A DNA stretch of 64,000 bases from Candidatus Binatia bacterium (GTDB lineage Bacteria; Desulfobacterota; Binatia; HRBIN30; BPIQ01), in contig BPIQ01000001.1 in the NCBI GenBank assembly GCA_026004195.1, forward strand, positions 1,633,605 through 1,697,604, given 5' to 3'. Positions 52,752-60,321 of the stretch are shown piece by piece. Each line of letters opens with the position of its first letter. Positions within the stretch are counted from its first letter, which is position 1. The notes below the pieces were generated by a model. It saw nothing but the letters and a program-made list of their open reading frames with translations, did no database searches and was not told the origin of the DNA. The position numbers and the translations under genes are program-made.

Positions 52752-53087
52752 CTACTCTCCCAGAATGGTCGCAATCTGCCTTCGCAGCTCGGGAATCCGC
52801 CTTTGAACGACATCCCAGACGATCTCGTAATCGACCCCGAAGTACCCGTGGATGAGCCGGTCTCGAAGCCCCGTCATCCCACGCCACTCGACCTCCGGGT
52901 GTTGCGAACGGAGCTCTTCGGGGATCCTCTTGGCGGCTTCACCGATGATTTCCAGGCTCCTGACGAACGCGCGGCGCAAACTCTCGCTGGCAAGGAACTG
53001 CTCGAAGGTGAGGCCCGCGCTCTCGCTCAGGAGATAGTCCGCCTCGACCAGGATGTGGCGGAGGAAGTCACGGGGATCCGAGGACAT
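52752..53087 (-). CDS. hepT: HepT-like RNase toxin
   Basis: 111 residues, ATG at 53087. All-helical HEPN fold (DUF86): [53 protein letters not shown], then the active-site motif [14 protein letters not shown], the family R-X4-H-X-Y form with Arg75, His80 and Tyr82. HepT is an endoribonuclease that its partner MntA inactivates by AMPylating the tyrosine in the motif. It overlaps mntA by 20 bp on the same strand, which is the typical arrangement. The pair is flanked on both sides by palindromic clusters. Confidence 0.88.
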   Translation of the reverse strand: MSSDPRDFLRHILVEADYLLSESAGLTFEQFLASESLRRAFVRSLEIIGEAAKRIPEELRSQHPEVEWRGMTGLRDRLIHGYFGVDYEIVWDVVQRRIPELRRQIATILGE

Positions 53088-53385
53088 CCTCGGCCTCGGC
53101 GAGAATGCGGGGACCCAGAAAAGGCGAAAGGGCCTCGGTGGTAACGACCTCCACGGGCCCTCCGAGGCGTTCCTCGAGAAGGTCGCAAAGGGCCAGGAAC
53201 CGGTCGAAAGTTTTGGCACCGGGAGAAAAACGAACGAGCACGTCGATGTCGCTCTTCGCGTCTGCTTCACCGCGCAGGACGGACCCGAAAAGAGCCAGGC
53301 GCTCCACTCCGAGGGCACGAATCTCCGGCTCCGCCGCGCGGAGACGAGAAATCACGTCTTCTCGGGAGAGCGGGCAACGACCCAC
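53068..53385 (-). CDS. mntA: MntA-like antitoxin nucleotidyltransferase
   Basis: 105 residues, GTG start. Minimal nucleotidyltransferase with [18 protein letters not shown]: the GSxxxGEA loop (34-41) and the two catalytic aspartates (46 and 48). A third acidic residue is likely Glu79 in PVEVVT. MntA transfers AMP to HepT and thereby neutralises it. It lies upstream of hepT with a 20-bp overlap, so it is translated first, as expected for the antitoxin. Confidence 0.87.
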   Translation of the reverse strand: MGRCPLSREDVISRLRAAEPEIRALGVERLALFGSVLRGEADAKSDIDVLVRFSPGAKTFDRFLALCDLLEERLGGPVEVVTTEALSPFLGPRILAEAEDVLGSP

Positions 53386-53526
53386 ATCGTGAATTTACCG
53401 ACAAACCCACCCGCGAGGCAAAACCCGATGCGAGGGACAAATCGGCTCCCTCCCACGACACGGCCACGCCAGAGGGACGCTCCGTCGCATCCGGCAGCGG
53501 GGTTCGTGGCACACGCGAACCCGCCC

Positions 53527-53932
53527 GGAGGGACGCGCTCCGTCGCGTCCGGGGGCGGGGGCAGAAACGCCGCGTGGCACCGGACAACGGGGGTCCGTGG
53601 CGTCGACGAACACGGCCACGACAGAGCGTGGCCCTCCGAATTCGTCCGCAGGGGCGGACGGAGGTACGACGCACGAACACGGACCCGACAAAGCGGGTCC
53701 CTCCGACGGCCACGCCCACGGAGGGACGCGCTCCGTCGCGTCCAGGGGGCGGGGGCAGAAACGCCGCGTCGCACCGGACAACGGAGGTCCGTGGCGTCGA
53801 CGAACGCGGCCACGACAGAGCGTGGCCCTCCGAATTCGTCCGCAGGGGCGGACGGAGGTACCACGCATGAACACGGACCCGACAAAGCGGGTCCCTCCGA
53901 CGGACACTACCACGACAGAGCGTGGCCCCGAT
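53527..53932. repeat. palindromic repeat cluster 10
   Basis: A on + at 53527-53550 and 53720-53743; C on - at 53614-53637, 53808-53831 and, partly, 53909-53932; B on - at 53681-53704 and 53875-53898 with ACAAAG loops. A degenerate A half is at about 53471. The block from 53551 to 53743 repeats at 53744-53910 (period about 194 bp), with the words GGACAACGGAGGTCCGTGGC and CGTCCGCAGGGGCGGACGG. Confidence 0.87.
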
Positions 53933-53990
53933 CGCTGACCGAGACGGCGGCCTGGACGCAGGGCACCGTCCTTGGCTACAAAGACCCACC

Positions 53991-54683
53991 GTGGACCGGA
54001 ACCGCCGATCCCGCAAAACGACAAAGCGACCGTCTTCAGGAACCCGAAAAAGCCTCTCCGGGTCCCGCACGCGCAAAACGCCGGAATCGGCGGCGAGCTC
54101 GCCGACGAAGCGCGGCGATGGACACGCGACCACCAGACGCGGCGGACCTTCGAAGTTCCCAGAGGCCCGAGCCGGGGCGGCAAAGCTCCGAGCCCCTACC
54201 CTCGAGGACGCCATCGAGTTCGCCCTCCGCGTGCACCGCGGCCAGAAAGACAAGGCAGGCGAACCTTACATACTCCACGTGTTGCGCGTCATGACGGCCA
54301 TGTCCGACGACACCTCGCGCATGGCCGCCGTACTCCACGACGTCGTCGAAGACTCGCACTACACGCTCGAGGACCTTCGAGCCGCCGGCTTTCCCGAGGA
54401 GGTCCTCGACGCGGTCGATGCGCTCACCCGCCGTCCGGGAGAGAGCTACGAGGCTTTCGTCCGCCGAGCGGCGGCCCACCCCGTCGCCCGCCGTGTCAAG
54501 CTCGCGGACCTCGAGGACAACTTGAACCTTCGCCGCCTGCCCTCACTCACCCGCCGCGACCTCGAACGACTCGAGCGCTACCGGGCGGCGTGGGCGCTTC
54601 TCGCGAAGGAGGCAGATGAGGTCCCGCCCAGTCGGCGCCGACGCGGAAAAGCCGGAGACGGCATCCCGGAGCCTCCGGCGTGA
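53991..54683 (+). CDS. HD-domain (p)ppGpp-hydrolase-like protein, start uncertain
   Basis: Residues from about 70 on are a clear RelA/SpoT-type HD domain: LEDAIEFALRVHRGQKDKAGEPYILHVLRVM, the HD motif AAVLHDVVEDSHYTLEDLRAAGF, ALTRRPGESYEAFVRRAAAHPVARRVKLADLEDNLN. Stand-alone HD proteins of this type hydrolyse (p)ppGpp or related nucleotides with Mn. The first 65 residues from GTG 53991 are basic and unlike the family, and no start codon lies close to the domain (about 54195), so an upstream indel or non-standard start is possible. GTG 53922 inside the last palindromic unit is the alternative. C-terminus is short and basic. Confidence 0.68.
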   Translation: MDRNRRSRKTTKRPSSGTRKSLSGSRTRKTPESAASSPTKRGDGHATTRRGGPSKFPEARAGAAKLRAPTLEDAIEFALRVHRGQKDKAGEPYILHVLRVMTAMSDDTSRMAAVLHDVVEDSHYTLEDLRAAGFPEEVLDAVDALTRRPGESYEAFVRRAAAHPVARRVKLADLEDNLNLRRLPSLTRRDLERLERYRAAWALLAKEADEVPPSRRRRGKAGDGIPEPPA

Positions 54684-54890
54684 GCCGGCTTCGACCGTGC
54701 CTCCGCTGCAAAGGCCATCCGTGAATCGGAACCGCCTAGACGCCAAAACGAAACACCTGCCGCAACCGTGTCCTTCCCTTTCATCGTGCCCCCGGGGTTC
54801 GCCGCAGCAGCCTCATCCGGCCGGACAACGTCGATGCTCGGACACCGTTCCCGACACGGCGAGTTCTCGGCAAGCAGACGGAGGTCACCC

Positions 54891-55610
54891 ATGCGTTACG
54901 AGCTTTACTACTGGCCCGGGATCCAGGGGCGTGGCGAGTTCGTGAGACTCGCGCTCGAAGAAGCCGGAGCCGACTACCTCGATGTCGCGCGTAACCCGAA
55001 GCGCGCGATGGCAGCGCTCGGAAGATTTCTCGAGGACCCGAAACTTCGGCACCCTCCCTTTGCCCCACCCTTTCTCAGGGCAGGGAAAAGACTCGTCGCA
55101 CAGACCGCCAACATCCTTTTCTTCCTCGGCCCGCGGATCGGCCTAGCTCCCCGAGGCGAGGACACCCGCCTCTGGCTCCACCAGCTCCAGCTCACCGTGG
55201 CCGACTGGGTCGCCGAAGTCCACGACACCCACCACCCGATCTCGCCGGGTCTTTACTACGAAGACCAGAAGCGCGAAGCGCGCCGTCGCGCCGAGCACTT
55301 CCGGCGCGAGCGCTTGCCGAAGTACCTCGGCTACTTCGAGAGAGTGCTCGAACGCGCGGGCAAAAACGGGAGCTACGTCCTCGGACGCAAAATCTCGTAC
55401 GTCGACCTCTCGCTCTTCCAGATGATGGCCGGCCTCCGGTACGCCTTCCCGCGCGCCATGTCCCGCCTCGAACGGCGACACCCTCGTCTCGTGGCACTCC
55501 ACGACCGCGTCGCCGCCCGGCCCCGCATGGCCGCCTACCTCGCTTCGCCGCGCCGCATTCCCTTCAACCAGCACGGCATCTTCCGGCACTACCCGGAACT
55601 CGACGGCTGA
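54891..55610 (+). CDS. glutathione S-transferase-like protein
   Basis: 239 residues, ATG at 54891. N-terminal thioredoxin-fold half begins RYELYYWPGIQGRGEFVRLALEEAGADYLDV, with Tyr5/Tyr6 near the glutathione position, PPFAPPFLRAGKRLVAQTANILFFLGPR as the glutathione-binding loop (QTANILFFL corresponds to the usual ES-I-YL block), and a helical C-terminal half (YVLGRKISYVDLSLFQMMAGLRYAFPRAM) with the conserved Asp of the N-capping box. It probably conjugates or reduces small electrophiles. Longer upstream frame is not homologous. Confidence 0.84.
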   Translation: MRYELYYWPGIQGRGEFVRLALEEAGADYLDVARNPKRAMAALGRFLEDPKLRHPPFAPPFLRAGKRLVAQTANILFFLGPRIGLAPRGEDTRLWLHQLQLTVADWVAEVHDTHHPISPGLYYEDQKREARRRAEHFRRERLPKYLGYFERVLERAGKNGSYVLGRKISYVDLSLFQMMAGLRYAFPRAMSRLERRHPRLVALHDRVAARPRMAAYLASPRRIPFNQHGIFRHYPELDG

Positions 55611-56226
55611 CGGGGGGCGGGTCCGCTGTAGCTGGGAGGGCAAGGCACGAGGGCGTGGCTCGGCCGCACCCTCGACCACGAACCGAAGCCACTGCTGCCT
55701 CACCTCGACCCGGGCAGCCAGCTTCTTGTGCAGCGACTCCTTTTGGTGGTAATCCCCGATTCGGTCCCCCGACCCTGTGCTTTCTCCTGTCAGCGTCCGC
55801 GCCCCTAGAGGGTCCGGAACACAGGCGAAGAGGGCGGGGGGCCACCCACCCATTTCGAACCCGCAGCTCGAGGTACCCCGTCGCGCCGGCGTTACCCACA
55901 TCAAGAGAAAGTCGCCGGGCGCCACGGTTGATGACGTTGACGGCTGCGGCCCCGGACCCAGGGCGGGGTCCCTCCGAATGTGTCCCAGGCGTCACGTTTC
56001 GACTTGGCGGCGGGCCCTCCGTCGCGTCCGAGCGCGCATGCACGGCAAAGGCGAATATCCGGAGGCGGAAAGCCCCGCTTCGTGGCACCCGCGGTCATGC
56101 CGAGGCGGACCGTGGTCGCACCAGCAACGAACGAACACGTACCGTGGCCTTCCCTTCTCAGCCTACCCGCGCCAAAGCCGCCGGGCTTCGTGTTCGGCCA
56201 CGCAGGGCGGTACCAAACGTGACCAC
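55611..56226. other. non-coding region after the GST gene
   Basis: About 600 bp with no supported gene and only half-preserved palindromic words (GCGGGGTCCCTCCGAATG near 55965, CCCTCCGTCGCGTCC near 56010). Several frames are open across it because of GC content, but none shows a recognisable domain. Confidence 0.45.
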
Positions 56227-56501
56227 GGCCACGACAGAGCGTGGCCCTCCAATTCGCACGTTCGAGACGTCGCGCCTCCGCCCGGAGGGACGCGCTCCGT
56301 CGCGTCCGGGGGGTGGGGGAAACGCGGCCGTCCGCATCGGACGATGTTGGAATGCATCCTTTGCCGTCGCCCGCCACCGTGACCGATCCAGGAGGGACGC
56401 GCTCCGTCGCGTCCGGGGGGCGGCAGGGATACGGTCGTTCGTGTTCCGCCACGCAGGGCGGTACCAAACGCGACCACGGCCCCGACCGAGCGTGGCCCTC
56501 C
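56227..56501. repeat. palindromic repeat cluster 11
   Basis: C on - at 56227-56250 and 56478-56501 (loop ACCGAG in the latter); A on + at 56284-56307 and 56391-56414. Repeated spacer text: GTGTTCGGCCACGCAGGGCG with GTACCAAACG appears at about 56191-56220 and, slightly changed, at 56439-56470; a similar text is in cluster 3 (34367-34390). This is the last cluster before the defence genes. Confidence 0.85.
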
Positions 56502-56677
56502 GACGTTTTTCCCCGCACCTTCGCGTCCCGGGAACGCGGGATTCGAACGCCCGTCCGGATGCCACGGTCGAAGTTCCTGCCGATCGACGAAGGCGGCCCC
56601 CTCGGAGGGGACCGTCATAAAATTCCTGGCCGGCCGAATTCCCCACAAAATGAAAGCGCAGGGCGCGTCTCTCGCGC

Positions 56678-56754
56678 GCGGAGGATTTTTTAACGGCCTC
56701 CGCGCTCCCTTGCGTCCGCAAGGCCCGGGCGGGGCGCCCGTCGGCGCCCCGCCC
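56678..56754. other. three consecutive hairpins upstream of the drmD-like gene
   Basis: Stem 1 GCGGAGG / CCTCCGC around ATTTTTTAACGG (56678-56703). Stem 2 CCTTGC / GCAAGG with loop GTCC (56708-56723). Stem 3 a perfect 12-bp GGGCGGGGCGCC / GGCGCCCCGCCC with loop CGTC (56727-56754), followed 16 bp later by TTTTT. Part of it (CGCGCTCCCTTGCGTCCG) resembles a mutated A unit. It could be a structured RNA, a terminator array or a decayed mobile-element end. About 560 bp of unassigned sequence separate it from the next gene. Confidence 0.4.
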
Positions 56755-57312
56755 TGCGCGTGTCCTGCGCTTTTTCCCCGGAAGGATTTCCCTGCGCTCC
56801 GAGCCGCGGCTCCGTTGGAAACGACTCGTCTCCGGAGGCCTCGCTCTCCCCGGCTTCCCATTCCCTGGTTACCCTTCCGGGGCTGGTACCGGCCTCTCCC
56901 CTGCGAGTCGTTTCGATCTTGGCAGCGGCTTTCTCGGCGCCCTCCTCCCGGGATTTTTCGCGCAGCGACAACGCGCGAGTAAGCTTTTACGCCCGCCAGG
57001 CCGACGCCGTCAACACGGACACCGGGCCTATCCCGTCTCGGCCTCGAGAAACTTTGTCCCTGGATGACAAAATCGAACGGATCCCGGAGGCAGCAACCGT
57101 GTAGAATGCCGGCATGCACACGGAATCCAGAGGCGGTTCTCTTCGGCGCAGAGTTGCCGAAGGCACGTAAAACTCGGCCACGTAACGGGAGCCACGGCCG
57201 GTGCCGCATTCGGATCCCTGCGACCCGAATTGCCCACCGCCCCGGGTCCCCCACACCGCGCTGCCGAACACATTGAGCCGCGCGGCCCTCTTGCGCTAGA
57301 GGACAAGGCGCC

Positions 57313-60300
57313 GTGAACTCGAACAGGCTCCACGAAAACGACAGAGTTTTGCTCCGGGACCGGCCATGGGTCGTGCGCAGAGCAAGCAAGTCGGGCCACG
57401 ATCTCCTCCTTCTGGAACTCGAAGCCCTCGACGGAGACAAGCCCCGGTCGCTTTCGGTCGCGATCCCCCCGGAAGAGCCACGACCCCTACCTCCGGAAGA
57501 CCTGGAATTCGACCTCGCACAGCTCGAATCCTTTTCGGCGTGGGCGAACGCGCACCGAATTCTCGGGGCCACGCTCGTTCGCGAGACCGGCATCCTTTCC
57601 GGGGCCCGCTTCGGACGTGTAGCGCTCGAGGCATACCAGCTCGCTCCCGCCCTACGCCTGCTGGCCAAGCCCAGGCCCAGCCTTCTCGTGGCCGACGACG
57701 TGGGTCTCGGGAAAACCATCGAAGCCGGTCTCGCGATGCTCGAACTCATGGCCCGCGGACGCGTCCGCCGCGTCCTCGTGGTGACGCCGCCGGGGCTCAT
57801 GGACCAGTGGCAGGCCGAGATGCTCGACAAATTCGGCCTCCACTTTCACGTCATCGGGAACGCTTCGGACCTCTCCTCGGCACAGGAAGCGCTGCCGGCG
57901 GGCGTCAGCCCCTGGGACGCGCTCGCGCGCGTGATCACGTCGATCGACTACCTGAAAAAAGAGACCGTGCGCAGCCGCGCGCTTCGCAAACGCTGGGACA
58001 TGATCATCGTGGACGAAGCACACGCTCTGGCGGAATCCGGAACGCCACAGAACCCTTACCGCACGCAGCGCGCTCGCCTGGGCGTCGCTCTGCGGGAGGC
58101 AAGCCGGAGCCTTCTTCTCTTGAGCGCCACGCCGCACAACGGCTATGCGCACGCGTTCCGCTCTCTCCTCGAGCTCGTGGAGCCGACCGGAGCCACGTTC
58201 ACGGGTTCCCCCGAAGACATCCGCCGGCGAGTGGAGACCGCCATGATCCGCCGCATGAAATCCCAGATCCGCCGGCGCACGAACGGAGCCACCGAACCGG
58301 TCTTTCCGCCGAGAACGGTCGAGGGACTCCCGGTCCCCCTCGCGGAGGCGGAGCGGCAGCTTCTCCAAAAGGTTTCCGCCTATTGCTCGCGCACGGCTCG
58401 GCAGGCCGAGGGAACCGAAGACGCGGACCTGATCGGCTTCGCAATGCAGATCGTCAAAAAGCGAGCCCTCTCGTCGCGTTCGGCGCTCCTCCGGACGATC
58501 GAGCACCGGCTCGAGGCGCTCGGCAAGGAGGAAGCGCGGGAGGAAGCACCGTCTCGCGCCGAGCTCCGGGACTACCAGGCCGACCTGCCCCTCACGGAGG
58601 CGCAAAGCGAGCGCACGGCGCGGCGCATCCTCCGCTCGGCGATCCCCCGCGACGAAAAGCGCCGCCGCTCCGAGATGCAGGCGCTCCGCAGCATCCGCAA
58701 GCTTTTGCGGAAACTTCCGGACCGAGACCCGAAGATCGAAGCGCTGGTCGCGGAACTCACCCGCGTCTTCGCCGTGGACCCCTCGGAGAAGGTCATCGTC
58801 TTTACCGAGTACCGCGACACCCTCGAAGCGCTGAGCTCCCGCCTCGACTCCGAGCCGGGTCTCGCCGGGCGATACGTGCTCCTTCACGGAGGGCTCACGC
58901 GGCGACAGCGCCTCGTGCGGCAGGACCGCTTCGCGGACCCGCAAACCCGCGTCCTCCTTGCGACCGACGCCGCGAGCGAAGGACTCAACCTCCAGCACCA
59001 CTGCCGCCGTGTCGTCCACTTCGAGCTGCCCTGGAATCCCAACCGACTCGAACAGCGCAACGGGCGGGTCGACCGCTACGGCCAGACGAAACCTCCCGTC
59101 ATCCGCTACCTCTACTACCCCGAGAGCCCCGAGGACGACGTCCTCTCGCGACTCGTCGAGAAAATCGAGCAGATCGCCGGAGATCGCGTGTCGACGCCGG
59201 ACATTCTCGGGGTGCTGCAGGGGCAGGAAGACATCCAGCAGGGCCTCGTCCAGCTCGACCCCGAAGCCTCGGACCTCGAAGACCGGAAACGAACGCTGGT
59301 GCGAACCTTCGAAGACCGGACCGAAGAGTTCGCCCGCGAGCTCCAGCCCCTGGTGGTGGCAGGCCGGGACGGGGGCAAGGAACTCGACGAAATCCTCGCG
59401 CTTCTCGGCACCCCGGAACCGCTTCTCCCGGACGACGACACCCTCGAGCGCGTCGTCTCGGCGATCCTCGGAGAGACTTGTGTCGAGCCCCTCCAGGGCA
59501 AAGAGGGAATCTACCGCATCGAGGTCCCCTGGCCCTACCGAGGCGAAGGCGTGGCTGCGGTGTACCCGGAGGCCACGTTCCGCCGCACGGTTGCCGCACG
59601 CTACCGAGCCGGCGAGGTGGAATTCCTGACTCCCCTCCACCCGCTCGTCCAGGCCCTTGCCGCCGACGCGCGCCGGCGTCTCGCACAGGTCTACCCCAAC
59701 GCGCGGGGGCTCCCTCCACGTCGACTCGCGGCACGCATCGTACCACGGGGGGAGCCCGCCTCGGTCGTCTTCACCTGGCTCGGCCGCATCGAGGGAGGTG
59801 CGGATCTCGTCGAAGAGCACCTTCTCGCCATTCGAGTCGATCTCGAAGGCCGAACGCTCGGCAACCCCCGAGAAAACCTGCGCTGGCTCGAGACCGAGTC
59901 CGCAGGAGAAGTGAAGCGCCAGCTTCTCGAAAAGGTTTTCGCAAGCCATTTTTCCCGCCTGCAAGAGGCGGCGCGAGCCGAAGCCCGGCGCTGGATCGAA
60001 GAGCGCACCGAGGCGCTGCGCCGCCACCGGGCCGCACAAGCGAAAGTTCTGCTCGAGGATCTGGAGCGAGACGTCGCCGATCGGCTCCGCGAGATCGAGC
60101 GCGAAGAGCGAGAGGCGAAAGTCGTTCTCGACGCAAAAGGGCAAGCTTCTCTTTTCGGCGAGGCGGAACGCCTGCCGGGCGCGGCCACACGACGAGCGGC
60201 CGTCGAAGCTTACCGAAAGCAACGAATCGCGGAGATCGAAGAGTTCGAAAAGGTCTTCGACCCGCCTCCTCTCGAGCCCCTCGGGGCCCTTTTCCTGGTA

Positions 60301-60321
60301 CCGGAGGGGAGCCGAGCATGA
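57313..60321 (+). CDS. drmD: SNF2-family helicase, DrmD-like (DISARM class 1)
   Basis: 1002 residues, GTG start. Helicase motifs: Walker A VADDVGLGKTIEAG (about 126-139), VVTPPGLMDQWQAEML (Ia), DEAH in MIIVDEAHALAESG (II), LLLLSATPHNG (III), then the C-terminal RecA lobe with VIVFTEYRDTLEAL, VLLATDAASEGLNLQHHCRRVVHFELPWNPNRLEQRNGRVDRYGQ (V-VI). A long helical C-terminus (about 850-980) follows. The layout and length match DrmD, the ATP-dependent helicase of class 1 DISARM anti-phage defence. The stop overlaps the methyltransferase start (ATGA), the same order as drmD-drmMI. Confidence 0.78.
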   Translation: MNSNRLHENDRVLLRDRPWVVRRASKSGHDLLLLELEALDGDKPRSLSVAIPPEEPRPLPPEDLEFDLAQLESFSAWANAHRILGATLVRETGILSGARFGRVALEAYQLAPALRLLAKPRPSLLVADDVGLGKTIEAGLAMLELMARGRVRRVLVVTPPGLMDQWQAEMLDKFGLHFHVIGNASDLSSAQEALPAGVSPWDALARVITSIDYLKKETVRSRALRKRWDMIIVDEAHALAESGTPQNPYRTQRARLGVALREASRSLLLLSATPHNGYAHAFRSLLELVEPTGATFTGSPEDIRRRVETAMIRRMKSQIRRRTNGATEPVFPPRTVEGLPVPLAEAERQLLQKVSAYCSRTARQAEGTEDADLIGFAMQIVKKRALSSRSALLRTIEHRLEALGKEEAREEAPSRAELRDYQADLPLTEAQSERTARRILRSAIPRDEKRRRSEMQALRSIRKLLRKLPDRDPKIEALVAELTRVFAVDPSEKVIVFTEYRDTLEALSSRLDSEPGLAGRYVLLHGGLTRRQRLVRQDRFADPQTRVLLATDAASEGLNLQHHCRRVVHFELPWNPNRLEQRNGRVDRYGQTKPPVIRYLYYPESPEDDVLSRLVEKIEQIAGDRVSTPDILGVLQGQEDIQQGLVQLDPEASDLEDRKRTLVRTFEDRTEEFARELQPLVVAGRDGGKELDEILALLGTPEPLLPDDDTLERVVSAILGETCVEPLQGKEGIYRIEVPWPYRGEGVAAVYPEATFRRTVAARYRAGEVEFLTPLHPLVQALAADARRRLAQVYPNARGLPPRRLAARIVPRGEPASVVFTWLGRIEGGADLVEEHLLAIRVDLEGRTLGNPRENLRWLETESAGEVKRQLLEKVFASHFSRLQEAARAEARRWIEERTEALRRHRAAQAKVLLEDLERDVADRLREIEREEREAKVVLDAKGQASLFGEAERLPGAATRRAAVEAYRKQRIAEIEEFEKVFDPPPLEPLGALFLVPEGSRA

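Noticed and set aside
55564..56088. Possible transposase remnant on the minus strand after the GST gene
   Set aside because: The frames hold a few charged helical words but no DDE, integrase or Y1 motif that I can recognise.
26284..56501. CRISPR arrays in the repeat clusters
   Set aside because: Units are palindromic and alternate strand, spacers are themselves repeated and differ in length, and no cas gene is present.
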